Both the position numbers and the translations under genes were made by a program. DNA of 42,548 bases from Thermoplasmata archaeon (GTDB lineage: Archaea; Thermoplasmatota; Thermoplasmata; Lutacidiplasmatales; UBA184). Positions 14,828 through 22,873 of this stretch are shown piece after piece (the first letter of the stretch is position 1; each line of letters opens with the position of its first letter). Below the pieces are notes generated by a model. It had not been told where the DNA came from, searched no databases, and saw only the letters and a program-made list of their open reading frames with translations. The stretch is from assembly GCA_021806135.1 (NCBI GenBank), contig JAJZYB010000014.1:1-42548 (forward strand), given 5' to 3'.

Positions 14828-16000
14828 TCAGAGGGGAGGTCCCACGGTCGGCGGCAGTGCGCGGGCGATCGCGTTCGTGAACTCGTCCTTCGCCCGCTTG
14901 AACTCTGCCGACGGGGGTTCAAAGGTCACCTGGGGGGCTGGGCTGGCCAGGAAGTTCCCCGAGCCAAAGGCCGCCTTCCCGTCCCCCACCTCGATGTAAC
15001 AGTATCCCTCCCCGTTGAACTCGGTCGTCTTCCCCCCGCGGATTGCCGCCGCGATGTTCTCCGCGACAACGAGCCCCTCCTGGAAAGCGAAGACCCCCGC
15101 CATGGGCAGAGAGAGGCCGTTGTGGAGCCGCACCGCGGCGACATCGCCGATGGCGTAGACCTCGGGGAAGCGGGTCCGCAGGGTCCCCGCGGCCACCGGG
15201 ACCCAGCCGCTCGTATCCGTCAGGCCCGCCTCCCGGATCGCAAGGGGTGCGACGTGCGGAGGAACTCCCAGGAGGAGGTCGTACTCGGCGTCGTCCGTCT
15301 CGAAGAGGACCCGGCGGGCTGCCCCGTCCACCCGAAGGGCCATCTCCTCGGTGTGGTATCCGATCGAGCGCTCGTTGAGGAGCCGGACCACCTCGGCGCC
15401 CACCTTCTCGCCGGCGGCCAGCATCGGTTGCCACTCCGGGGTGTAGAGGTCCAGGGCCACGTCCTTTCGGACTCCGCGACGGCGCAGGAGCCACTCCGTG
15501 AGGAGCGCAAACTCGTAGGGGGCGGCCGGGCACTTGAACGGAGTGCGGGCGATCAGGAAGGCGACGCGGCCGCGCTCCAGGGCGGCGAGCGCCTCTCCGG
15601 CACGCGCGGCCCCGTCCGCCTCATAGAGGTTGATCGCGGCTTCCCTAAACCCGGGCACCTGCTCCGTAGCGAGCTCCGCCCCGAGGGCGATCACGAGGCA
15701 ATCCGCCTCGAAAGACCCCTGGCTGGTCTCGACCCGCCGCCCTTCCGGGTCGATGCGGCGGACATCGGCCTCCACGAATCGGACGCCCCGCTCGGCGAGC
15801 GCAGCGAGACGCCCCTCCGACCCGCGTGGATCCGCCGCCTCCCGGGTCAGGAGCTCGAGGTTGTGGGCGCATTGGTGGAAGGTGGGGAGTCGGTCGATCA
15901 CGGTCACGTTGGCCTCGGCGCCCACCCGCTCGGCGAGGTGGGTCGCGGTGGTGATCCCCCCGATCCCCCCGCCGAGCACGAGGACGGACTTCGCGCTCAA
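14828..16000 (-). CDS. SQR-like FAD/NAD(P) oxidoreductase
   Basis: A 390-residue flavoprotein of the sulfide:quinone oxidoreductase / type II NADH dehydrogenase family. The FAD-binding motif VLGGGIGGITTATHL begins at residue 8. The second dinucleotide-proximal region has FKCPAAPYEFALL (C157), the conserved SQR segment around a redox cysteine. YAIGDVAAVRL is the C-terminal FAD aspartate motif, and GYCYIEVGDGKAAF is the SQR C-terminal strand. The start TTG (16000-15998) overlaps the stop of dsrE by two bases, which indicates translational coupling; longer frames run antisense-like into dsrE. With DsrE and ArsR it suggests oxidation or detoxification of sulfide or persulfide at the membrane. The full set of catalytic cysteines of classical SQR is not obvious. 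Confidence 0.85.
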   Translation of the reverse strand: MSAKSVLVLGGGIGGITTATHLAERVGAEANVTVIDRLPTFHQCAHNLELLTREAADPRGSEGRLAALAERGVRFVEADVRRIDPEGRRVETSQGSFEADCLVIALGAELATEQVPGFREAAINLYEADGAARAGEALAALERGRVAFLIARTPFKCPAAPYEFALLTEWLLRRRGVRKDVALDLYTPEWQPMLAAGEKVGAEVVRLLNERSIGYHTEEMALRVDGAARRVLFETDDAEYDLLLGVPPHVAPLAIREAGLTDTSGWVPVAAGTLRTRFPEVYAIGDVAAVRLHNGLSLPMAGVFAFQEGLVVAENIAAAIRGGKTTEFNGEGYCYIEVGDGKAAFGSGNFLASPAPQVTFEPPSAEFKRAKDEFTNAIARALPPTVGPPL

Positions 16001-16320
16001 CCGAAGTTCACCACCCGGTCCGCGTCCTCGGTCAGCGCCACCAGGGTGTCCATCGTGGACATCGGACAGGCCTCGCTCGCGCCCATCTTCCGCACCTTGA
16101 GGCAGGTCCCGCAACTGAGGGCCTCTCCGCCGAGGCTGAGGAATCGGTCCACGACCTTCCGGACCTCGAAGCGGGAGCTGTCGATCGAGTCGATCTCGAC
16201 GGCCGGACCGAGGAGGAAGACCGCGACCTTGTGCCCTCGCGAGAGCGTCGCCGCCGAGAACCGGAACGCGTTCCAGGCGGTCTCGGGGTCCTTCGAGTTC
16301 AGGATGACCGCGTACTTCAT
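15997..16320 (-). CDS. DsrE/DsrF-like sulfur carrier protein
   Basis: A 107-residue protein of the DsrE/DsrF/TusD-like fold: MKYAVILNSKDPETAWNAFRFS at the start, GHKVAVFLLGPAVE as the second strand, and a cysteine region SCGTCLKVRKMG (C70, C73) plus C85 in EACPMST. Such proteins carry or transfer persulfide sulfur. The ATG overlaps the ArsR stop (ATGA, 16317-16320), and its stop overlaps the flavoprotein start, so the three genes form one coupled operon. Confidence 0.88.
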   Translation of the reverse strand: MKYAVILNSKDPETAWNAFRFSAATLSRGHKVAVFLLGPAVEIDSIDSSRFEVRKVVDRFLSLGGEALSCGTCLKVRKMGASEACPMSTMDTLVALTEDADRVVNFG

Positions 16321-16667
16321 CGGTCCCCTCGCACCACCGATCGCACGGACCGCTGGCGCTCCGCGAGCGTGCGGACCAACAGGCGACGCAGGGCATCGAA
16401 CGGCTCGAGGATCGCGGGATCATGGAGGGCGTAGTACGCGTTCGCTCCGCGGTAGCGACGTACGACGAGCCCGGATCTTCGCATGACGCCGAGGTGTTGG
16501 GAGAGGGTCGACTGCCCCACCCCCAGTCTGCGGGCCAGTTCCCCGACGGTCCATTCCCGGTCCCGCAGCGAGTCGAGGACGCGCAGGCGGGTCGGATGGC
16601 CGACGGTGCGGCAGAGATCGGCGTGGAGCCGATACGCCTCTTCCGAGACCTTCACGGGCATCTGCAT
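16317..16667 (-). CDS. ArsR/SmtB-family winged-helix repressor
   Basis: A 116-residue ArsR-type regulator: LCRTVGHPTRLRVLDSLRDREWTVGELARRL, then the recognition helix GQSTLSQHLGVMRRSGLVVRRYRGANAYYAL. No classical CxC metal site is visible, so it may sense reactive sulfur or another signal rather than arsenic. ATG 16667 and ATG 16661 are both possible; the TTATTG TATA-like box (minus strand, 16680-16685) lies 22 nt before 16661, suiting a leaderless start there. The repeats at 16666-16680 lie between box and start, so autoregulation is likely. Confidence 0.88.
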   Translation of the reverse strand: MQMPVKVSEEAYRLHADLCRTVGHPTRLRVLDSLRDREWTVGELARRLGVGQSTLSQHLGVMRRSGLVVRRYRGANAYYALHDPAILEPFDALRRLLVRTLAERQRSVRSVVRGDR

Positions 16668-16685
16668 ATTACGATATTACAATAA
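16666..16685 (-). promoter_or_regulatory. Promoter and candidate ArsR operator
   Basis: An AT-rich island in GC-rich DNA. ATATTAC occurs twice in tandem at 16666-16672 and 16674-16680 (plus-strand reading), and the TATA-like TTATTG (minus) follows at 16680-16685. The repeat covers the start codon and the promoter, which is where an autoregulating repressor would bind. Confidence 0.5.
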
Positions 16686-16752
16686 GCTCACGGTCCGGGC
16701 CGTCCACCGGGACCGTAGCCACCATCCCGGGTCCCGTTCCGGGACGAGGGGC

Positions 16753-19700
16753 TCAGTTCCTCTCCTCTTCGGGAGGGGCCGGATCCTCCTCGCAGTCCAG
16801 CGGGTTACGGAGCAGGGCGTCGGGGTCGATCATGATCCGGGGGGCGGGCTCGTCCCGGGGCGGTCTGCGTCGTGCCCGCTCCCCGGGTCCGAGCCGGAAG
16901 AGGGGGGGGCCGGTGCGGTCCACATCGGGCTCGGTGACCAGGCGCCCGTCGGCCCGGAGGCGCAGGAGGTAGGCGTTCACCTCCTCCGGCAGCAGTCCGG
17001 CCTCCTTTCCCGCGGCGTGGAGGCCCTCAAGCCGGGCCGGTTCGTCCCGCTCCACCGCCTCGAGCAGGGTCTCCTGGACCTGGGCGTCCCGGGCGAGGTC
17101 CTCCTCGGTGGCCTCCTCCCGGGAGGCGGCCTGTTGCTGGCGGCGCATCCAAAGGAGGATGGCAGCGCTCGCCAGGGTCACCCCGAGGACGAGCGCCCAC
17201 CCCCAGGGGGGGAGGCCGAGGGGGCCCCGGGTGGGGGCCGCCGGTCCGGGGGGAGGGGGGATCCCCAGGGAGGCCAGGAGGGTCTGGCCAAACTCGCTGA
17301 CCACCTTCACCGTGCCCCCTTCGGTCCCGTAGGCGGTGTAGTTCACCCAGACGAAGCTCTCCCCGTCGGCGAAGCGGATGGGGGACTGGGTGTCGGAGGT
17401 GTAGGAGCCCCAGGTGCCCACCACGTCGACGAACCCGCCGGGGAGGGGGTTGCCATACTCGTCGGCGATCTGCCAGCGGGTCTCGTTGACGGTGGCGTTG
17501 GTCCAGGCCACGGTGGGGTGGAAGAGACGGAGGTCGAGCAGGTCCGGTGTCCAGGTAAAGGGGACAGCGCGTCCGAGGTATCCGCCGGGCCAGTGGGTGG
17601 GGACGAGGGTCCCCTCGAAGAGGTAGGAGTCGTTGGCGGCCCGGGTCTGGGAGAAGGTGAGGGTGAGGGTGCCTTCGGACCAGGCGGTGGCGGGGACGGC
17701 GAAGCCGGTGCCGTTCGGATCCACGGGGACGGGTCCCCCGGAGGAATTGAGGGTGAGGTGGAGGGCGTCGGGGCTTCCCCCGTCCACCTGCACGAGGACC
17801 GGTTCGGAGAACCCCGGGGCCACGTTCCCCCAGGCGTCGTCGGCGTGCCAGACGAGGGTGAGGGGGCGACCCACGGGGAGGGTGAGGTTCTGGGCGGAGA
17901 CGGAGGCGGTGACCTCGGCAGCCGGACCGGGGACCACCTGGATGGTGAGGTTGGTGGAGAGGGCCGGTCCGAAGGTGCTCCCGTTGAAGACCACCTGGGC
18001 GGTGGCCTCCACGGGGAATGAGCCCACGCTGGCGGGGGTGATCTCCAGGGTGCCGTTGGGGGTGGTCACCGCGGAGAGGTTGGCGTTCGGCGGGGCCGTC
18101 CAGGAGATCTCCACGTCGGAGGGCTCGTTGAGGACGGAGAGGGACCTGCCGGTCTCCACGGGGACCACGACCGGATCGGGGGAGACGTGGGGAGGGGTGG
18201 CCGGGGCGAGCACCTGGAGGCTGAACAGGCTCGCCTGGGAGAGCTTCCCTTCGATGTCGCGGGCCTGGGCGGCGATCCAGTAGGTTCCCGGCGTCGGGTA
18301 GACGTGGGTGACATTGGTGCAGGCGGAGGCGGGGAAGGAGGACCAGGCGAGGGTGCCGGTCCCGTTGAAGTCGCTGCCGAAGTCGAACGGCGCGAGGCCG
18401 CCGGAGAGCAGGCAGGCGGAGAGGGTCACCGGTTCGTCGGCGAGGATGGAGCCATCCTGGATGGGTCCGAGCAGGGAGACAGCAAGGTCCAGGGGAGCGA
18501 GGACCAGGTAGTGTCCGACGGGGAGAGGGGTGGTGAAGCCGAAGGCATCGGTGACCTGGACGTAGACGTCGTAGGTGCCGGGAAGCGAGGTGGGGAGGGA
18601 GGCCGAGTTCGGGGTGAAGTCGAGCGGGGCGAGTCCGCCGGGTCCTTCCACGTAGCCGCTGAACTGGTACGGGGAGGAACCGCCCTGGGCCTGGGCCGAG
18701 AGGGAGTCCCCCAGGCCCTCGTCGATGCTCAGGCGGAGGATGTCGATGGACCCGGTGGGGTCGGAAAGGAGGGTGACGTTCACGGTGGCGAACGCGATTT
18801 GTCCTTCCAGGTCCGTGGCCTGTCCTTCCACGGTGAGCGCCGAGGTGGGGGAATACCCGCCCCCCCGGAAGGAGTAGTTGAGGATGGAGCCGTTCCCCAG
18901 GGTGTTCCCGTTGACGAACCACTGGTAGTTCCAGTCAGCGGGGGGGCCATAGCCCCTCGAGCCCACGGCCCGGAAGGTGACGTTCTGATTGAGGTCGATG
19001 GTGGTGCGGGAGGCCAGGAGGGTCAAGGTGGGGAGGGGGAGGACGGAGAAGACCCGAGAGGTCGTGGCGGTGACGCCCAGGGCATCGGTGGTGGTGGCGT
19101 TGACGGTATAGGTGCCGGGGTCCGGGAAGGTGTATTGATCGCCCGGGAGGAGGGTCTGGTCCACCTGCCAGGAGAGTTGGACAGGGTCCACGCCCCCGTC
19201 GATGGCGGCGCAGAAGGTCACGGGGACCCCGGGGTCGACCGGGTCCACGTTGGTGGTGTTGGGGCAGGGGGAGGAGCCGGAGGGAGGGATGGTGAGGCTG
19301 AGGTGGGGGTGGACGGGGACGGAGCCGGGGGAGGAGAGGGCGGTGCCTCCCACGGCATCCGTGACGGTGACGGTGGCGGTGAGGTCGCCGGGGGAGGTGT
19401 AGGTGTGGACGGTCTGGTTGGTGGAGGTGGTGAGGGTGCTTCCGTCGCCGAAGTTCCAGGTGTACTGGTAGGTGGGGGTGCCTCCCTGGGCGCAGGAGAG
19501 GGAGAGGGTGGTCGGGATGCCGACCTCGGTGGGGGCGGGATCGGGCAGGGGTTGGCAGGGGGCTTGGAGGGGGGGGTTGACGGTGACCGCGAGTTGGGAG
19601 GAGGCTTCGGCGCCGACGCCGTCGACGACGGTGACGTGGACGGTGAAGCTCCCGGGGTTGGGCCAGGCGTAGACGAGCCAGGGGGTGGAGGTGGTCTGCC

Positions 19701-21903
19701 GGGCGCCGTCGCCGAGGGTCCAGGAGAAGGAGAAGGGGGCGGCGCCGCCGCTGACGGTGGCGGTGATGTTGTCGGCTATTCCCGGGTCCAGATGAGCGTA
19801 CTCCGAACCGAGTGATATTCCACTCAGAACGAGGTTAATCACAACATGAACCGACGCACTGATGGTTAACCCATCGGCGTCATTCACCGTGAAATTGACG
19901 AGTAGGATGTCCGATGGAGAGGTCCCTGCTACGGTCCACGTGAAGGTGGCGTTGAACGTGTTCGCATTCCCCTGGCCCGAGGCCATGAGCGTCTGGTTGT
20001 ACGTCCACTCGTAGGTGTACGGCGCGATCCCGCCGGTGAACGACCCGTTGAACGTCACCGGGACCCCGGCCTCCGCCTGCAGCGTCTGCCCCGTGGAGAC
20101 GTTGTTGTTGCCGGACCGGGCCTGGATCGTGGCATCCCCCGGCGCCGGGACCACCGTCACCGGGACCGAGGCGTTCTCCGTCTCCCCGAAGGCGTCCCGG
20201 GCCGTCACCGCCACCCCCAACGTGCCCACCCAGGCCGGGACGAACGTGCAGCCCCCCGTCCCCCCCGGCTCCACCTGGACCGGGGCACAGAGCTCCTGCC
20301 CCAGACTCCAGTTGAAGTAGAGGGTCACCGGGCCGGCCCCGTGCACGACGGTGGCGTTCACCGTCTCCGGCTCCCCCGCGTCCGCGGTCCCCGGGAAGGC
20401 CGTCACCTTCCCGAGCGAGAGCGGATAGACCACCTGGAAGCTCACCGTCCGGCTCCGGTTCACCCCGGCAGAGTCCAGCACGCTCACCGGCACCCGGTAG
20501 GTCCCGGGCAGACCGAACGAGAGGGAGAACGTGTAGCGGCCGGCCTGCTCGAACCCCCCGGGATCGCACTCCCAGGCATCCGGCGGATCCGGCTGCCAAC
20601 AGGTGCGGTAGCCCGGCGTTCCCCCGCTCACCGAGGCGATGACCGAGGCGCTCTCGTTCGTCACCAGGTCCCCGGTGCTCGCGGTCACCGTCAGCACGGG
20701 AGCCGGGTTCACCGTCACACTCCCGGGAAGGTAGAACGGCAGCGTTGACGAGTTGCCGTTGGTCACCACGGCGTGGGGGTACTCCTCCGCCGGGTAGGAC
20801 TTGTTGTTCCAGTAGACCGTGCTCGCCCCACAGGCGATCGACACCGTCGAGGGGCTCTCGGCCGAAGTGCTGCAGGTCCCGTTCACCTCCTTTCCGCTGG
20901 TTCCCGTGGTGTTCACCGTCACCCAGTAACGGTACCCGGCCGCGCCCGTGGTCCCGGACGTGGTGAAGTTCACCTCCTGCGCGGTGTCCACGGTGAGCGG
21001 ACTGGCGCTGATGGCTCCCCCCACGGTACCGTACGCCGTCACCGGGAAGCTCTCGTTCGGGGTCCTGAGCAGGAGGCCATCGTAGATGCCCGAGGCGTTC
21101 ACCTCCACCGTCACGGAGGTGGCCTGGGGGCTCGCCGTGAGCGTGACGTTCCCCCCCTCCCACGTCCGGAGGCCCCCTTCCATGGTCCAGCCGTCCGGCG
21201 GTCCGTGGATCCACCAGGTGAAGACCACCTGCTGGGCCGGGGAGGGCCCGTCCTGGGCGTTCCGCGCCGACGCCGTCACGGTGACGGAGCTGTTGAGAGA
21301 AGCGAACGCAGGGTCCGGCGTCTCCGCCACGCTCGCGAGCCCCCAGACCCATGACGCGTTGTGCCCCTGGGTGATCAGCTGGTAGCCGGCCGGGGGCGCC
21401 TCGAACCCTAAGGGGGCCGGGGTGTACGGCCCGGTGAACTTGGTGCAGACCCCGCCGCTGCAGCCGCCGCTGGGCACGCCGAAGGTCACCGTGTAGGAGG
21501 CGGCGGTGGAATTCACTGCCTCGGTGGTCGCGTTCCCCCCCTCCTCGTAGGTGCAGGTATAGGTCGTCTGATGGTCCTCGGTGATCGCCTCCTGGAGCGA
21601 GCCGGAATACGTGACGTAACTGCCGGCGGGGTCCGGGGGGCTGGGCCCCCCCACCCCGTTCACGACCCCGCTGAGGGTCTCCGACGCCAAGGTCCCGGAG
21701 CAGGGCCCCGACGAGAGGGGGCGGACCGGGACGGGGGAGGATGGGGGTCCCCCCGGGACCGGGGACAGGCTCGGCGACCGGGGGGTCGCCGCGGCTCCCA
21801 CCCAGAGGGCGCTCATGAGGAGAACCCCGAGAAGGAGCCAGCAGAGGGGCGTGCCCCCGGGAAGGGGGCCGGGGTCCGGGTCGGCCATCCGACGTAAGCC
21901 CAA
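16753..21903 (-). CDS. Giant PKD-repeat surface protein with TM anchor and cytoplasmic tail
   Basis: 1716 residues from TTG 21903 (ATG 21888 is the alternative). Order: N-terminal signal/TM segment (PLCWLLLGVLLMSALWVGA, about 20-38), a very long ectodomain of PKD/Ig-like beta repeats, a TM helix near residues 1563-1585 (WGWALVLGVTLASAAILLWM) followed by MRRQQQ, and a ~130-residue charged cytoplasmic tail. PKD motifs include FSFSWTLGDG (~724) and YQYTWNFGDGS (~818), each followed by a G-x-[FY]-x-V-x-V-T-V-x-D strand; more divergent copies flank these. Asn-x-Ser/Thr sequons are abundant, as in glycosylated archaeal surface proteins. In the tail LPEEVNAYLLRLRADGRLV with a following PLFRL strand looks like a winged helix. 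Possible roles: S-layer, adhesion or signalling. A lower-GC patch falls at about 19780-19960. Confidence 0.9.
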   Translation of the reverse strand: MGLRRMADPDPGPLPGGTPLCWLLLGVLLMSALWVGAAATPRSPSLSPVPGGPPSSPVPVRPLSSGPCSGTLASETLSGVVNGVGGPSPPDPAGSYVTYSGSLQEAITEDHQTTYTCTYEEGGNATTEAVNSTAASYTVTFGVPSGGCSGGVCTKFTGPYTPAPLGFEAPPAGYQLITQGHNASWVWGLASVAETPDPAFASLNSSVTVTASARNAQDGPSPAQQVVFTWWIHGPPDGWTMEGGLRTWEGGNVTLTASPQATSVTVEVNASGIYDGLLLRTPNESFPVTAYGTVGGAISASPLTVDTAQEVNFTTSGTTGAAGYRYWVTVNTTGTSGKEVNGTCSTSAESPSTVSIACGASTVYWNNKSYPAEEYPHAVVTNGNSSTLPFYLPGSVTVNPAPVLTVTASTGDLVTNESASVIASVSGGTPGYRTCWQPDPPDAWECDPGGFEQAGRYTFSLSFGLPGTYRVPVSVLDSAGVNRSRTVSFQVVYPLSLGKVTAFPGTADAGEPETVNATVVHGAGPVTLYFNWSLGQELCAPVQVEPGGTGGCTFVPAWVGTLGVAVTARDAFGETENASVPVTVVPAPGDATIQARSGNNNVSTGQTLQAEAGVPVTFNGSFTGGIAPYTYEWTYNQTLMASGQGNANTFNATFTWTVAGTSPSDILLVNFTVNDADGLTISASVHVVINLVLSGISLGSEYAHLDPGIADNITATVSGGAAPFSFSWTLGDGARQTTSTPWLVYAWPNPGSFTVHVTVVDGVGAEASSQLAVTVNPPLQAPCQPLPDPAPTEVGIPTTLSLSCAQGGTPTYQYTWNFGDGSTLTTSTNQTVHTYTSPGDLTATVTVTDAVGGTALSSPGSVPVHPHLSLTIPPSGSSPCPNTTNVDPVDPGVPVTFCAAIDGGVDPVQLSWQVDQTLLPGDQYTFPDPGTYTVNATTTDALGVTATTSRVFSVLPLPTLTLLASRTTIDLNQNVTFRAVGSRGYGPPADWNYQWFVNGNTLGNGSILNYSFRGGGYSPTSALTVEGQATDLEGQIAFATVNVTLLSDPTGSIDILRLSIDEGLGDSLSAQAQGGSSPYQFSGYVEGPGGLAPLDFTPNSASLPTSLPGTYDVYVQVTDAFGFTTPLPVGHYLVLAPLDLAVSLLGPIQDGSILADEPVTLSACLLSGGLAPFDFGSDFNGTGTLAWSSFPASACTNVTHVYPTPGTYWIAAQARDIEGKLSQASLFSLQVLAPATPPHVSPDPVVVPVETGRSLSVLNEPSDVEISWTAPPNANLSAVTTPNGTLEITPASVGSFPVEATAQVVFNGSTFGPALSTNLTIQVVPGPAAEVTASVSAQNLTLPVGRPLTLVWHADDAWGNVAPGFSEPVLVQVDGGSPDALHLTLNSSGGPVPVDPNGTGFAVPATAWSEGTLTLTFSQTRAANDSYLFEGTLVPTHWPGGYLGRAVPFTWTPDLLDLRLFHPTVAWTNATVNETRWQIADEYGNPLPGGFVDVVGTWGSYTSDTQSPIRFADGESFVWVNYTAYGTEGGTVKVVSEFGQTLLASLGIPPPPGPAAPTRGPLGLPPWGWALVLGVTLASAAILLWMRRQQQAASREEATEEDLARDAQVQETLLEAVERDEPARLEGLHAAGKEAGLLPEEVNAYLLRLRADGRLVTEPDVDRTGPPLFRLGPGERARRRPPRDEPAPRIMIDPDALLRNPLDCEEDPAPPEEERN

Positions 21904-21921
21904 CCGTGGGATTCCCCGGGG

Positions 21922-21931
21922 GTTATCTATG
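21922..21931 (-). promoter_or_regulatory. TATA-like box of the PKD surface protein gene
   Basis: CATAGATAAC on the minus strand, centred about 24 nt before TTG 21903 and 39 nt before ATG 21888. The first spacing suits a leaderless TTG start, the second a 13-15 nt leader. Confidence 0.45.
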
Positions 21932-21993
21932 TTTGGAAGGACCCTCTGAGCACCCCACGGTGCTCGGGCCTTAGGTCGTGCCCGGCGCTCGGT

Positions 21994-22821
21994 TCAACCG
22001 GGGGCCTGCTCCAGGCTCCCGAGCTCCTCCGGGTCCGGGCCGCTGACCTCCTGGGCCACCGGGTCCAGGTCGATCCGGTAGGCCAGGGACGCCGGATCCA
22101 AAGGCGAGATCAGGCGGAACTCGGATCCCCGGCTCTTCTCCAGGAGCGGGACCCGGCGCTGGTCCGGCGGGATCCGGAGGACGTAGACCACCGGGTATCC
22201 GCCCCGCTCCTCCCCGAGGTAGCGCTCCCGGAGCGAACGGACCTTACGGAGCGCCTCCCGACAATACTCCTCGTCGTGCACCGCGTTGAGCGCCCGCTCC
22301 CTCCGCTGCATGGAGGCGACCACCGCGGCCGGGACCTCTCCGCGCTCGAGCGGCTGGCCCAGGTGCTCCCGCTCCCGGTCGTCCCACGCTCTCAGCAGGC
22401 GCTCGTGGGCGGCCCTCCGGGCCGGCTCCCCGAGGAGCCGGGCGAGCTCCTCGGTGGCCCGGAGCACCGCCCGGTGCGTGTCCCCCAAGGGAGCGCTCAC
22501 TGCCCGGTTCCGGGCCGTGAGGTAGAAAGGGGTGAGCCACTGGAACGGGGCGTCCTGCCCCGGACGGCGTATCCCATCCTCCAGGACGGCCCGGGGGGTC
22601 ACGCCGGTGAGCTCGCCGTCGTACTGCAGCTCCTCGTAGATCTCCAGGAGCCTCAGGAGGTCCTCGGGTTGGAACGGCCGCTCTTCCGGCAGGAGCCCCC
22701 GGGTCTCGAGCAGGGAGGCCCGGGAGGACGTGGTGGGGTGGAAGAGGAACGCCCTCCGGTCCTCCCCCTCGGGCAGGGGAAGGTGGGTCTCCCGGGGGCC
22801 GGGGACCGGTAGGATGATCAC
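21994..22821 (-). CDS. Hypothetical protein, 275 aa, divergent from glycerate-kinase-like gene
   Basis: Not recognised. A soluble, charged protein with no signal peptide or TM segment. The middle (residues ~120-210) is mostly alpha-helical and rich in Arg/Glu (RATEELARLLGEPARRAAHE, then VRSLRERYLGEERG), and the C-terminal part has a beta-like YPVVYVLRIPP strand. The GTG start at 22821 is set by the CTTAAG box centred 26.5 nt upstream. Base composition and codon use match neighbours, so it is a resident gene. Confidence 0.65.
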   Translation of the reverse strand: MIILPVPGPRETHLPLPEGEDRRAFLFHPTTSSRASLLETRGLLPEERPFQPEDLLRLLEIYEELQYDGELTGVTPRAVLEDGIRRPGQDAPFQWLTPFYLTARNRAVSAPLGDTHRAVLRATEELARLLGEPARRAAHERLLRAWDDREREHLGQPLERGEVPAAVVASMQRRERALNAVHDEEYCREALRKVRSLRERYLGEERGGYPVVYVLRIPPDQRRVPLLEKSRGSEFRLISPLDPASLAYRIDLDPVAQEVSGPDPEELGSLEQAPG

Positions 22822-22844
22822 GGCGGGCCGAGGCCTCCCCGGGG

Positions 22845-22850
22845 CTTAAG
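22845..22850. promoter_or_regulatory. Single palindromic CTTAAG box between two divergent leaderless genes
   Basis: CTTAAG is its own reverse complement. Its centre is 26.5 nt from the GTG at 22874 (plus) and 26.5 nt from the GTG at 22821 (minus). No other AT-rich sequence lies in the 52-bp gap, so one box appears to serve both promoters. Confidence 0.65.
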
Positions 22851-22873
22851 GAGGAAGGCCGCCTTCCGCCCCC

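Noticed and set aside
17027-18922. 631-codon minus-strand frame within the PKD gene
   Set aside because: Alternative frame of the same strand, rich in Arg/Pro/His; the PKD frame is the coding one.
18187-19815. 542-codon glycine-rich open frame antisense to the PKD gene
   Set aside because: Composition mirrors the Pro/Thr/Ser-rich PKD strand; no start signal and no family.
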